This document shows positions 1 to 9,260 of a stretch of 64,000 bases of DNA, one piece after another. The first letter of the stretch is position 1; every line of letters starts with the position of its first letter. The notes under the pieces are model-generated. The model was given only the letters and a program-made list of their open reading frames with translations, searched no databases and was not told the DNA's origin. The position numbers were made by a program, and so were the translations under genes. This stretch comes from PALSA-911 sp963743035 (GTDB lineage Bacteria > Pseudomonadota > Alphaproteobacteria > Acetobacterales > Acetobacteraceae): positions 135,835-199,834 of the forward strand of contig CAVUOB010000012.1 of NCBI GenBank assembly GCA_963743035.1, in the 5' to 3' direction.

Positions 1-1
1 C

Positions 2-184
2 GCCGATGTCGTCGGTATCTTCCCCAACGAGAGCGCCATCGTCCGTCTGATCGGCGCCGTGCTGCTGGAGGCCAACGACGAATGGCAACTCCAGAACCGC
101 TACATGCAGACCGAGGCCATGGCTGAACTGACACCGCCACTGCTCGACGCCGGGCCTACCCAAATCGCCACCGTAGCGGCGTGA
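2..184 (+). CDS. IS256-family transposase, C-terminal fragment
   Basis: The window opens inside a reading frame that runs about 60 residues to a TGA. It has the usual IS256/mutator tail: FPNESAIVRLIGAVLLEAN, then NRYMQTEAM. The DDE catalytic part lies upstream of the window. After the stop, the sequence to about 235 ends in ...GGACGTGACC, which resembles an IS256 terminal repeat. This piece is therefore probably the right end of an element that the next IS landed beside. Whether the element is complete cannot be seen. Confidence 0.75.
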   Translation, partial: ADVVGIFPNESAIVRLIGAVLLEANDEWQLQNRYMQTEAMAELTPPLLDAGPTQIATVAA

Positions 185-209
185 TCCATGGCCACCTCAA
201 TCTACACCG

Positions 210-1033
210 CTATTTCCACCACATTGACGGACGTGACCGCCCCTGAAGAGCCCTGAAGCAAACGATGGAGCATGCGAGAGCGGTGAAGGCATAGTGGATG
301 TCGATGCGGCGCTCATATCTGACGGAGAGCCGCCTGAACCTGTTGATCGATGCGAAGGTTCGCTCGATCACCCACCTGTGTCTGCCAAGGCGTTGGCTGC
401 CGTCGACGCCGCGCCGGGCGATGCGTGGCTTGATGCCGCGCTGCCGGCATGCGGCCCGGCAGCGGCGGTGGTCATAGGCCTTGTCAGCATGGAGCTTGTC
501 TGGCCGGCGTCGCGGACGGCGTCGTTTGCCAGCCACCGCGGGGACGGTATCGAGCAACAGCTCGAATGGGACGCTGTCGTTGACGTTGGCGCCGGTCAGG
601 ATGAAGCCGAGCGGAATGCCGCGCCGGTCGGTGATCAGGTGGCGCTTGGTGCCGGGTCGGCCGCGGTCGGTCGGGTTCGGACCTGTCGTTTCGCCCCCCT
701 TTTTGCCGCGACCGACGCGCTGTCGATGCAGGCCCGGCTCCAGTCGATGCGATCCGTCTCATGCAGGCGATTGAGTAGCTCCCGATGCAACCGGTCCCAC
801 AGACCCGCCTGCTGCCAGTCGCGCAGCCGCCGCCAACAGGTCACGCCGGAGCCGCACCCCAACTCCAGCGGCAGCATCTCCCACCCGATCCCCGTGCGCA
901 GCACGAACAAGATCCCGGTCAGAGCCGCACGAGCCGGCACCCGGGGACGGCCGCCTTGCGGCTTCGGCCGATCAGGCGGCAGCAACGGGGATATCAAGGA
1001 CCACAGTTCGTCAGGCAGAAGGGGACAGCGCAT
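210..1033 (-). CDS. IS5-family transposase made by -1 frameshift (two overlapping frames)
   Basis: The first frame (start 1033) encodes the N-terminal DUF4096-type domain (LLPDELWSLISPLLPP) and the first catalytic segment (RACIDSASVAAKRG). The second frame continues with GGETTGPNPTDRG, then DKAYD and RWVIERTFASINRFRR, giving the DDE domain. The frames join only by a -1 shift, at an A5-G6 run on the coding strand (plus-strand positions 694-704). That is the kind of slippery site used by IS427-group elements. The joined protein is about 274 residues. The stop at 210 lies past the probable IS end, so the last dozen residues are flanking sequence. Confidence 0.8.
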
Positions 1034-1090
1034 CCCTCCTCATGAATCATTCCGATTCAACGTACAAGGGTTTTGAAAGGCGCTCTAAGG
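240..1090 (-). mobile_element. IS5-family insertion sequence (IS427/IS1031-like), approximate limits
   Basis: The element is defined by its two-frame transposase. A weak terminal match starts GAGCCCTGAAGCAAAC near 248 and, on the other strand, GAGCGCCTTTCAAAAC near 1085. This would give an element of about 840 bp, normal for the group. The repeats match imperfectly and I could not find a convincing target duplication, so both ends are approximate. Confidence 0.55.
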
Positions 1091-1127
1091 CTTGCGTCGG
1101 CTCGATTGAGCGTGATTCGTAAGGTGA

Positions 1128-2382
1128 ATGGAACGCTCCCTTGAAGACGGCCAATGGTCGTCGATTGTCTCGCGTCTGAGCGAAGTTGCCGATCTGGAGA
1201 CGACCGCGCGCTCATTCGGTGCCTTGCAGCGGGTACGAAAGGTGCGCCGTGCGGAGGACCTTCTTCGCTTGGCGTTGATGTATGGACCCGGCCATTTGTC
1301 GTTGCGCACGACGGCGGCGATGGCCGGCGATGGGGCGATCGTGGCACTGAGCGACAAGGGTGTGCTCGGGCGTTTGCGCAAGATGGGCGACTGGCTGGAG
1401 CATCTGTTTCAGCGTCTGCTGGAGCAGCGGCGAGGCCTGGCCTGCGGCGAAGCGGCGCTGAACCTGGCGCTGGTGGATGGCTCGGTGGTTTGCGCGCCGG
1501 GCAGCACCGGCAGCGACTGGCGGCTGCATGCCCGCTTTGATCCCGGGCGGGGCTGCTTTGCCGACCTGGTTCTCACCCAAGGCAAGCTCGCCGAACGGGT
1601 AGACCGGACGCAGATCCAAGCCGGTCAAACCGTGATCCAGGACCGCGGCTATGCGCGGGTGCGCGACTTCTCGGCGGTGCTGGCGGCCAAGGCCGACTTC
1701 ATCACCCGGATTGGCTGGAATGCCTTGCGACTGCTCGACGCGACGGGGCAGCGCATCGACCTGTTGCAACTTCTACCGCAATCCTCTGGCGTGGCCGAGC
1801 ATCCGGTCTACCTCAAAGGCGTGGACGCCCCGCTGCGGCTGGTGATCCAGGCCATGCCGGCCGAACACGCCGAGCGGCAGCGCAAGCGGATGGCCCGCAA
1901 GGCGGGCAAGAGCGGCCACAAGCTCGACGCACGCACCACCACGGCCGCCGGCTATCTGATCCTGGCGACCTCGCTATCGGCCCAGGCCCAGCCGGCGGAG
2001 CGCATCATCGAGATGTATCGCAACCGCTGGCAGATCGAGCTTGGTTTCAAGCGGCTCAAGACGCTGGGCGGCCTGGACAGGCTGCCGGCGATGGACCCCG
2101 CGCTGGCGCGGACCTGGCTGCTGGCCCAACGGATCGTCGCTGTATTGACCGACGAAATCGCCAGCGAGATTGTCGGTTTCCCCCCCTAAGCTGGCCGCCG
2201 TCCGCTGCCGGCGAATGTCCATCTGGCGCGCCTGGCAGATCGCCCATCGCACCCTCGTCAGGGCCATATTGCCAACCCCAAGAAAGCGAACCAGGCAGGC
2301 CACCAACGCCATGCGCCACACACTGGCCGAGGCGCCAAGGCAGAGAACCCTACAATGCGCAGACCTGAGAATAACCCGGTAA
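1128..2382 (+). CDS. IS4-family transposase, frameshifted near the C-terminus
   Basis: This is a DDE transposase. The first aspartate is in LVDGSVV, the second in VIQDRGYARV, and the YREK signature is YRNRWQIELGFKRLK at about residues 296-310. The frame stops at 2189 directly after a run of seven C (2180-2186). In the +1 frame the usual C-terminal helix continues (SIWRAWQIAHRTLVRAIL to 2382). Removing one C gives a single protein of about 417 residues. Either the copy is inactive or the C run is over-called. Clear terminal repeats were not found; the element probably spans about 1100-2400. Confidence 0.75.
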
Positions 2383-2425
2383 GTTCGCGCCTATGGGGCT
2401 CCGCCCCGGCCTGACTTGCTAGCGT

Positions 2426-3538
2426 TCAGCCGCGCCCATAAACGGCGTCGGCATTGGTGCGGAAGAGCTGGCGGCGCTTTTCTTCGGGGATGCGCAGCGG
2501 CAGGGCGAAGGCCGGGTCGTCGTAATCCCAGTGCGGGTAGTCGGTGGCGAACAGGAACCGGTCCCAGCCCAGCCATTCGATGGCATCGAGCAGATGTTCG
2601 CGGGGTTCGGGTTCTTCCATCGGCTGGGTGGTGAACCACACCTGGCGCTTGACGTATTCCGATGGCAGGCGCCGCAGATGCGGCGTTTCCGCCTTCAGTT
2701 TCCGCCACTGCCGGTCCATCCGCCACAGCAGCGGCGCCGCCCAGGCGGAGCCTGCCTCCACCAGCACGACTTTCAGGGCGGGGATGCGTTCGAACACGCC
2801 CTCGATCACCAGGCTGACCAGGCCTGCCTGGCTGGATTGCGCGTGGCCGACCATGTCCTCGATATAATAGGACGGCCAGCCGCTGGCGGTGTTGGGATGG
2901 CCGCCATGGCCGAAGGCGTGGAACGCGACGGGCAGGCCCGCCGCCGTCGCGGCCTCGTAGATCGGCCAGTAGCGGCGCTGGCCAGGCGGTTCGCCGGTGC
3001 GGCTGAGCAGCAGCACCTGGGCGAAATTCGGGTTGCCGGCATAGCGCTCGATCTCCGCCACCGACGCGGCGGTGTCTTCGTAGGGGATCACGACCGAGGC
3101 GCGCAGCCGGGAATCCTGGCTGGTCCAGTTCTCGATCTGCCACTCGTTCACCGCATGCGCCATGGCGCCGGACAGATCGGGATTGACCGCGCCCTGGCCG
3201 GAGGGCGTCAGCGGATTGAGGATGCCGAGTTCGACGTTGTTCGGGTCCAGGTGCTGCCAGGCCATGAAGGCAAGGTCGCTGCCGGGGCCGCCGCCACTGG
3301 GCGGGAACGCGTCGCGGCGCGACGCCATCGGCTGCGCCTTCGGGTAGGCCGGCCCCTTCTCGTAGGGCTGGCGGTGGATCATCCCGAAGGTTTCCAGATG
3401 CTCCTGCCAGCGTTTGGACAGCCAGGGATACAGCGCCTTCACGCCGGCAACGCGGGGGTGGATGTCGCAATCGGCGATCATCAGCCGGTTGGACGACGCC
3501 AGATGGGTGCCGGAACGGTTCAGAACATCGACGTTCAT
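2426..3538 (-). CDS. Amidohydrolase-2 family metal-dependent hydrolase
   Basis: The protein has 370 residues and the TIM-barrel fold of the amidohydrolase-2 (ACMSD-like) family. These enzymes use a divalent metal to hydrolyse or decarboxylate carboxylated, often aromatic, substrates. Visible metal-site segments are DCDIHP (residues 23-28), AFHAFGHGG in the middle, and ATDYPHWDYDD near the C-terminus. Its ATG overlaps the stop of the next amidohydrolase (ATGA, 3535-3538), so the two are translationally coupled. The two proteins share the same length and motif layout (WPIYEAA, WPIYAAA), suggesting a duplicated pair. Substrate unknown. Confidence 0.88.
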   Translation of the reverse strand: MNVDVLNRSGTHLASSNRLMIADCDIHPRVAGVKALYPWLSKRWQEHLETFGMIHRQPYEKGPAYPKAQPMASRRDAFPPSGGGPGSDLAFMAWQHLDPNNVELGILNPLTPSGQGAVNPDLSGAMAHAVNEWQIENWTSQDSRLRASVVIPYEDTAASVAEIERYAGNPNFAQVLLLSRTGEPPGQRRYWPIYEAATAAGLPVAFHAFGHGGHPNTASGWPSYYIEDMVGHAQSSQAGLVSLVIEGVFERIPALKVVLVEAGSAWAAPLLWRMDRQWRKLKAETPHLRRLPSEYVKRQVWFTTQPMEEPEPREHLLDAIEWLGWDRFLFATDYPHWDYDDPAFALPLRIPEEKRRQLFRTNADAVYGRG

Positions 3539-4632
3539 GACGCCAACTCCTTGTTGCCTTGCGCGCCGGCTCCCTGGGCAAGCCTGAGGCGCGGAAACGC
3601 GTTCAGCGGATTATCGATCGTGATCTTGCGGATGAGTGCGGGCGAGAAACCTTCGGGCATCGCGTTCTGCCCGTCAAACTGCCAATGCGGATAGTCGGTG
3701 GAGAAGACCAGCAGTTCGTCGGACTTCATGTGCTCCATCAGCCGCCCCATCGCCGCCGCGTCGGGCGGGCCGTCGAACGGCTGCAGGGAGAAGCGCACAT
3801 GCTCGCGCACGATGTCGCCGGGCAGGCGATCCACCCAGGGGATCTCCATGCGCACGCCTTTCCAGTATTTCTCCAGCCGCCACAGATAGCTGGGCAGCCA
3901 AGTGAAGCCGGATTCCAGCATGACGACCTTGAGCCCGGGAAACTTGGCGAACACGCCCTCGCAGACCAGCGAGGTCAGCTGGGTCTGAAACGCCCCGGCC
4001 TGGTTGATGTATTCCTCGGTGTAGTAGCTGGTCCAGCCGACCGGCGAGGGCGGATTGCGATAGGAGCTGCCGGGGTGAATGGCGATCGACAGGCCATGCC
4101 GCTCGGCCGCTGCGTAGATCGGCCAGTGCTGCCGCCGCCCGAGCGGGATCTCGCCCATCACCAGCAGCAGCACCGAGACGAAGCGCTTGTCATGCGCCAG
4201 GCGCTCGATCTCCGCCACCGCCAGCTCGGCGCTCTGCACCGGCAACACGATGGAGGCACGCAGGCGAGGGTCGCGGTCCAGCCATTCCCTGGCGATCCAG
4301 TCGTTCACGGCGCGCGCGAACACCGCGCCCATGTCCTCGCTGAACGGCAGTTGGACGCCGTACAGGCAGTTCAGGATCGCCGTGCCGGTGCCGAACGGCT
4401 GGAGCGCCTGTGAGGCGAGCAGTTCCGGCGTGGTCGCGGTGCGGCCGTCGGCGCCCCGCCAATCCGCCCGCGTGGTGATCGGCGCGTGCGTGGGATAGGA
4501 GATCGACACCAGCTCATCCACGCCGCGGCGCAGCACCAGCTCGCGCCACATCTCGTCCAGATACGGCATCAATGCCGGCAAGCCGGGCACGACGGGATGC
4601 ACGTCGCAGTCGATCGGAAGATCAGCCGTCAT
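3535..4632 (-). CDS. Amidohydrolase-2 family metal-dependent hydrolase, first of a pair
   Basis: The protein has 365 residues from the start MTADLPIDCDVHP. I prefer this start to one 21 codons upstream because an AGGGGA-type ribosome site precedes it and the family begins at the DCDVHP metal motif. Other metal-site segments are IAIHPGSSY and STDYPHWQFDG. It is the upstream partner of the coupled amidohydrolase pair. Such pairs often occur in aromatic or cyclic-compound breakdown clusters, and the nearby Rieske protein and reductase would fit that, but the substrate is unknown. Confidence 0.87.
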   Translation of the reverse strand: MTADLPIDCDVHPVVPGLPALMPYLDEMWRELVLRRGVDELVSISYPTHAPITTRADWRGADGRTATTPELLASQALQPFGTGTAILNCLYGVQLPFSEDMGAVFARAVNDWIAREWLDRDPRLRASIVLPVQSAELAVAEIERLAHDKRFVSVLLLVMGEIPLGRRQHWPIYAAAERHGLSIAIHPGSSYRNPPSPVGWTSYYTEEYINQAGAFQTQLTSLVCEGVFAKFPGLKVVMLESGFTWLPSYLWRLEKYWKGVRMEIPWVDRLPGDIVREHVRFSLQPFDGPPDAAAMGRLMEHMKSDELLVFSTDYPHWQFDGQNAMPEGFSPALIRKITIDNPLNAFPRLRLAQGAGAQGNKELAS

Positions 4633-4725
4633 GGATAGAACGTTCCCCTGTTCCTGGGTTACCCGCCAGTATAGGGCCGGGTAACCCAGGTTCATAGGGT
4701 ATCGTACACTCAGGCTATCGAAGAC

Positions 4726-5193
4726 TCAGGCGCGCTCCACCCGGACCAGCAGGCAGCCCGGCTTGGCGGTATGGATGTTCACGAACTTCGTGCGCGGATC
4801 GGCGATCGCGCGCGCCAGCGGCAGTTCCACCTGCCGGCCTTCGACCGCCTCCCCGAGATCATAGAGGCACTGGTCGTCCCGATCATAGGCGCGGACCGAT
4901 ACCAGCCGGCCGCGCACGGTCTCCGGCACCTCGTCCGTGCCCTCGAACCGCTCGCAGGGCTCGGCATGCACGAAGATCGGGCTCGGCGTCCAGTAAATGC
5001 CGAGCGGGCCGGACAGATTGTAGGAACCGAGCAGCATCGCGTCCCCTGCCTTCGCATTGCGCAGGCAATGGCGGCATGGCGCCGCCCCCGCTTCGGCGAT
5101 CACGCGGCGCAGCGTGTTGCCGGCATCGTCCATGCCGGTGCGGCGGAAGCGTTCCGCGGTTTCGGTGGGTATGGGGATGCAGCGGAAGGTCAT
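4726..5193 (-). CDS. DUF1203 domain protein
   Basis: The protein has 155 residues and matches the DUF1203 pattern: FRCIPIPTE at the start, CRHCLRNAKAGDAMLL (CxxC), and a C-terminal FVNIHTAKPGCLLVRVER. The family is soluble and of unknown function. The cysteine pair could bind a metal, but this is not shown. It lies in the same direction as the amidohydrolases, 93 bp upstream of them, and downstream of the Rieske gene, so all four may share a transcript. Confidence 0.8.
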   Translation of the reverse strand: MTFRCIPIPTETAERFRRTGMDDAGNTLRRVIAEAGAAPCRHCLRNAKAGDAMLLGSYNLSGPLGIYWTPSPIFVHAEPCERFEGTDEVPETVRGRLVSVRAYDRDDQCLYDLGEAVEGRQVELPLARAIADPRTKFVNIHTAKPGCLLVRVERA

Positions 5194-5286
5194 GGCCGGT
5201 CTCCTGGGTTGACCCGGCAGACCTAGCCCGCCCCGCCGCCATGCGCCTTCCGCTTGTTGCGCCCGCTCTATCGTGGGGCGCCTTGC

Positions 5287-5610
5287 TCAGCCGGGCAGTT
5301 TCGCCAGGATGTCGTCGCCTTCCACCTTCACCTCGAACACGTCCAGGTCCTTGTCGATCGGCGCGCCCTGTCCCTTGCCAGTCTTGACGTCGAACCGGCC
5401 GGCATGCAGCGGGCATTCGATGCAGCCATCCTCGAACCAGCCATCCGAAAGCAGCGCGAATTCGTGCGTGCAGATATTGTCGGTGACGCAGAAACCCCCT
5501 TCCGGCATGTGGTAAACGGCGAGGTCCCGCGAGCCGGCGCGCACGCCGACGACCTTGCCCTCCGCCACGTCCGCCGTGCCCGCCACCCGCACCCAAGTCG
5601 CATCCGCCAT
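5287..5610 (-). CDS. Rieske-type [2Fe-2S] ferredoxin
   Basis: The protein has 107 residues, the size of stand-alone Rieske ferredoxins that feed aromatic ring-hydroxylating dioxygenases. The cluster ligands are visible as CTHEF (Cys and His) and, 18 residues on, CPLHAGRFD (Cys and His). It should carry one electron from a flavin reductase to an oxygenase. The divergent FAD reductase at 5754 is the natural partner. No oxygenase alpha or beta subunit is present in the window, so the terminal acceptor must lie elsewhere. Confidence 0.9.
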   Translation of the reverse strand: MADATWVRVAGTADVAEGKVVGVRAGSRDLAVYHMPEGGFCVTDNICTHEFALLSDGWFEDGCIECPLHAGRFDVKTGKGQGAPIDKDLDVFEVKVEGDDILAKLPG

Positions 5611-5753
5611 GTCGTCCGTCCTTCGTTTGAGATGCGGGCAGAATGCCAGGGTCTCCGGATGCTTCCAACCCGCCCCCCTGTCCCGGCCTATTGTCCCGGC
5701 CCTCTTGGCCCACCCCTCTTGGCGCGGATTGATTCCCGGGCGAGCATTGCCGG

Positions 5754-6974
5754 ATGAAAACCACTCACGTCATCATCGGCGCCGGCCAGACCGGCGGCTG
5801 GGCCGCCACGGCCATGCGCCAGGCCGGTTTCACCGGCCGTATCCTGCTGCTCGGCGACGAGGCCTGGCGGCCGTATGAGCGCCCGCCGCTGTCCAAGGCC
5901 TGGCTGACCGAGGCCGAGCCGCCGGCGGTGCAGTATTTCCACAAGCCGGATCGCTACGGCGAGCTCGACATCGATTTCCGGCCGAACACGCGGGCGGTCG
6001 ATATCGACCCGATCGGCCAGCGCGTGCGCCTCGCGGATGACAGCGTCCTCGCTTACGACAAGCTGCTGATCGCCACCGGCGGCCAGGCGCGCCGGCTGTC
6101 CGTGCCGGGTTCGGAACACGCGTTGACGCTGCGCACGATCGAGGATGCCGGGGCCATTCGCAGCCGGCTCTCCGTCGCGCGGCGCGTCGTCTGCATCGGC
6201 GCCGGCGTGATCGGGCTGGAGATCGCCGCCTCCGCCCGCAAGCGCGGCGCCGAGGTGACGGTGCTGGAAGCCGCGCCCGCGCCGATGGGCCGCAGCGTCA
6301 CGCCGGAAATCGCCGGCTTCATCACCGACCTGCACCACGGCGCCGGCACCGAGCTGCATTTCAACATGGCGGTGGAAGCGATCGACGCCGCGCCGGACGG
6401 CACGCTGTCGGTGTTCTGTGCCGGCGGCTTCGGGCTGTCGGGCGACCTCGTGCTCGCGGGGGTGGGCATGGAGCGCAACCTGGACCTTGCCCGGCGCGCC
6501 GGCGTGGCCATCGACGGCGGCATCGTGGTCGACGAATTCGGCCGCAGCTCGGTCGCCAACATCTTCGCCGCCGGCGACGTGGCGGCGTTCTTCCACCCGC
6601 TGTTCGGCAAGCATCTGCGCCTGGAAGCCTGGCGCCACGCGCAGAACCACGGCGTGGCGGTGGGCCAGGTCATGGCCGGCGGGGACAAGCCCTATGACGA
6701 CATCCCCTGGTTCTGGACCGACCAGTACGACGTGAACCTGCAGGTCGCCGGCCTGGCGGTGGAAGCCACCCGGACCATCCTGCGCCCAGGCGACAATCCG
6801 CACCAGTTCACCGCCGTGCATCTGCTGGACGACGACCGGGTGATCGCGGTCACCGCCGTCAACGCGGCGCGCGACATCCGCGCCGGAACCGCAATGATCA
6901 AGGCCGCGAGACCCGTGGATGCGGCCGCCATCGCCGATCCGGCGACGCCGCTGCAATCGCTCGTGCCTCGCTAG
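5754..6974 (+). CDS. FAD-dependent ferredoxin reductase (BphA4/rubredoxin reductase type)
   Basis: The protein has 406 residues. It has an N-terminal FAD site IGAGQTGGWAA, the RPYERPPLSK segment typical of oxygenase-coupled reductases, a central NAD site CIGAGVIGLEIAASARKRGAEV with the acidic end VLE (NADH-type), and the second FAD motif NIFAAGDVAAF. It transfers electrons from NADH through FAD to a small iron-sulfur protein, most simply the divergent Rieske ferredoxin (143-bp gap). It converges with udgX downstream; no clear hairpin terminator lies in the 31-bp gap. Confidence 0.9.
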   Translation: MKTTHVIIGAGQTGGWAATAMRQAGFTGRILLLGDEAWRPYERPPLSKAWLTEAEPPAVQYFHKPDRYGELDIDFRPNTRAVDIDPIGQRVRLADDSVLAYDKLLIATGGQARRLSVPGSEHALTLRTIEDAGAIRSRLSVARRVVCIGAGVIGLEIAASARKRGAEVTVLEAAPAPMGRSVTPEIAGFITDLHHGAGTELHFNMAVEAIDAAPDGTLSVFCAGGFGLSGDLVLAGVGMERNLDLARRAGVAIDGGIVVDEFGRSSVANIFAAGDVAAFFHPLFGKHLRLEAWRHAQNHGVAVGQVMAGGDKPYDDIPWFWTDQYDVNLQVAGLAVEATRTILRPGDNPHQFTAVHLLDDDRVIAVTAVNAARDIRAGTAMIKAARPVDAAAIADPATPLQSLVPR

Positions 6975-7005
6975 GTCCGGTTTCGTTAGATACGGTTGGA
7001 GTTTT

Positions 7006-8265
7006 TCAAGCCGCCTGAACCAGCTCGGCGGCCCGGCGCAGATCGGCGACGAAATTGCGGTACTCGCGCGCCTTGGATTCCGCGTCCGGCAGCCGCAGCA
7101 GATAGGACGGGTGCACCGTGACGAACACGCTTTGCCCATCCGCCAGGCTTATCGGCCGCCCCCGCTCGCGCCCGATGGTCACCTGCCGCCCCAGCACCGC
7201 CTGCGCCGCGGTGGCGCCCAGCAGCACGATCAGCTGCGGGCGCAGCACCGCCCGCTCCTGGTCCAGCCAGACGCTGCAGGCGGCGATCTCGCCGGCGACC
7301 GGCTTTTCGTGGATGCGCCGGGTGCCGCGCGGGGCGAACTTGAAATGCTTCACGGCATTGGTGACATAGGCGCCGCGGCGGTCGATCCCCGCCTCCTCCA
7401 GCGCCCGGTCCAGCAACTGCCCGGCCGGGCCGACGAAGGGACGGCCGATGATGTCCTCCTGATCGCCGGCCTGCTCGCCCACGAACATCAGCCGCGCGTC
7501 GCCGGGACCCTCGCCGAACACGGTCTGCGTCGCCGGCCCGGCCAGCGCGCAGCGCGTGCAGGTCGCGGCGTCCGCCGATGCGGTATCCAGCGTGGCCGAA
7601 ACCCCGCGCGCCATCACCACCGGCCCGACCGCCGGGCGGTCCGGCGGGCGCGGGTCCTCGTCCAGTTCCTCCGCCGCCGGCAAGGTGGAACCCGGCCGTG
7701 CCGCGGCCAGGATCTCGCTGCCCCGTTCCCGCCAGAGCCGGGCCAGCGCCGCATCGTCGGCCGGGTCCGCGCCGGCTCCGAACACCGGCTCCCCACCTTG
7801 CCAGTGGGCGCTGCCATCCGGGGTCAGCACCGAGACAGCGAAGCCGGGAAATCGCCGCGCCAGCAGCCTGGCATTCGCCTCCAGCACGAAATGCCGCGGC
7901 GCATACCAGCCGACATAACGTTCCCCGAGCGGGAGATAGCGCAGCTGCGTGCGCATGCGATGCGCTTCCGCCCGCACCGCCAGCGCCAAGCCCCGGGCCT
8001 CTGCCATCACCGCGTCATCGGCGGCTGCCACCAGCCGGTGCAGCAGTGCGAACCGCCCGGGCACGCGTGCCTGGATCGCCATTTGCGCCAGCGCGACGAG
8101 CGTGCGCGAAACCCCGAAGCTGCCGCTGCCCGCCGGCAGTTTGTCGCCGCCCGCGCCGACGAACCAGGCCACGTCCGCGGGCGGCACGCCCGCCAGCACC
8201 AATGCCCGCGTGGCCTGCCGCCACCCGTCCCAGTCGGTCTCGCTTGCCAGCCCTACCCGGATCAT
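7006..8265 (-). CDS. udgX: UdgX-family uracil-DNA glycosylase with N-terminal DUF4130 domain
   Basis: The first about 200 residues match DUF4130, which is often fused to or beside UdgX. The rest is a family-4-like uracil-DNA glycosylase: CTRCAL (iron-sulfur ligands), GEQAGDQEDIIGRPFVGPAG (motif 1) and VTVHPSYLLR (motif 2). The insertion FKFAPRGTRRIHEKP is diagnostic of UdgX; in the Mycobacterium enzyme this histidine forms a covalent bond to the abasic sugar after uracil removal. I chose the ATG at 8265 because MIRVGLASETDWDGWR is where family members begin. The longer frame up to 8406 looks non-coding. Length 419 residues. Confidence 0.88.
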   Translation of the reverse strand: MIRVGLASETDWDGWRQATRALVLAGVPPADVAWFVGAGGDKLPAGSGSFGVSRTLVALAQMAIQARVPGRFALLHRLVAAADDAVMAEARGLALAVRAEAHRMRTQLRYLPLGERYVGWYAPRHFVLEANARLLARRFPGFAVSVLTPDGSAHWQGGEPVFGAGADPADDAALARLWRERGSEILAAARPGSTLPAAEELDEDPRPPDRPAVGPVVMARGVSATLDTASADAATCTRCALAGPATQTVFGEGPGDARLMFVGEQAGDQEDIIGRPFVGPAGQLLDRALEEAGIDRRGAYVTNAVKHFKFAPRGTRRIHEKPVAGEIAACSVWLDQERAVLRPQLIVLLGATAAQAVLGRQVTIGRERGRPISLADGQSVFVTVHPSYLLRLPDAESKAREYRNFVADLRRAAELVQAA

Positions 8266-8420
8266 TCCCCATCGAAGCCCATCGGCGGCGCATCGGGCAA
8301 GCGCGCCCCGGGATAGCACTTCCGGGGGCGGCACTTGAGGTGACCCGCCAAAGCCGCCACGATCGGGCAGGCGGCCAAGCAAATGGCCGCGCCGAATAAA
8401 ACGCATCGGAGGAAACGGGC

Positions 8421-9221
8421 ATGTACACCGGCAAGCGGCTTCTCGACAAAGTGGCGATCGTCTCGGGCGGTGCCTCCGGCATCGGCGCGGAGACGGCGCG
8501 CGTGTTCGCCGCCCATGGCGCCAGCGTGGTGCTGTGCGATGTGCAGGACGAGCTCGGCCAGGCGGTGGCGAAGGAGATCACCGATGCCGGCGGCGTCGCC
8601 GAATACCGCCCGCTCGATGTCTGCAGCGAGGCGCAGTGGATCGCCCTGGTCGAGGCGACCGAGCGGCGCTACGGCAAGGTCGACGTGCTCGGCAACATCG
8701 CCGGCATTTCCGGCCGGGCGGCCGGGATGACGGTGCAGGTCGGCAACATCGCCGGCGTGCCTTTGGCCGAGCAGACGCTGGAAAGCTGGAACCGCATCAT
8801 GGAGGTGAACGCGACCGGCGTCTTCCTCGGCAGCAAGAGCGTGATCCCGGCGATGCAGCGCGCCGGCGGCGGGTCGATCGTCAACATCTCCTCGATCTGC
8901 GGCATCATCGGCTCCTTCGCCAATGCCGCCTATCACGCCTCGAAGGGCGCGGTGCGCATCTTCTCCAAATCCGCGGCGATCCAGTACGCCAAGGACCAGA
9001 TCCGGGTGAATTCCATCCATCCCGGCTTCGTCGACACGCCGATGGCCCGGCCGGGCCTGCGCGGCAACGAGAGCGGCAAGGCGCGCATGGATGCGACCCC
9101 CCTCGGCCGCTTCGGCAAGCCGATCGATATCGCCATGGGCTGCCTGTACCTGGCATCCGACGAGGCTTCCTGGGTGACCGGCACCGAGCTTGTCATCGAT
9201 GGCGGCCTGGTGGCGAACTGA
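8421..9221 (+). CDS. SDR-family short-chain dehydrogenase/reductase
   Basis: The protein has 266 residues. The NAD(P)-binding motif is GGASGIGAE (residues 16-24), the adenine-ring aspartate segment is LCDVQDE, and the catalytic set is Ser in NISSI and Tyr/Lys in YHASK. It ends WVTGTELVIDGG, typical of the classical family. The acidic residue after beta-2 suggests NAD(H). A GGAGGAAAC ribosome site stands before the ATG. The substrate cannot be told from sequence. A structured repeat begins 40 bp after its stop. Confidence 0.92.
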   Translation: MYTGKRLLDKVAIVSGGASGIGAETARVFAAHGASVVLCDVQDELGQAVAKEITDAGGVAEYRPLDVCSEAQWIALVEATERRYGKVDVLGNIAGISGRAAGMTVQVGNIAGVPLAEQTLESWNRIMEVNATGVFLGSKSVIPAMQRAGGGSIVNISSICGIIGSFANAAYHASKGAVRIFSKSAAIQYAKDQIRVNSIHPGFVDTPMARPGLRGNESGKARMDATPLGRFGKPIDIAMGCLYLASDEASWVTGTELVIDGGLVAN

Positions 9222-9260
9222 TTGCCGCTTTCCGGAAGGTTGCGCCTGTCTGATTGGAGA

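Noticed and set aside
2170..2382. Separate small gene after the IS4 transposase
   Set aside because: Its sequence is the usual C-terminal part of IS4 transposases, so it is the same gene after a +1 change at the C7 run.
7006..8406. Longer udgX start at 8406
   Set aside because: The extra 47 residues look non-coding and family members begin at MIRVGLASETDWDGW, so 8265 was preferred.
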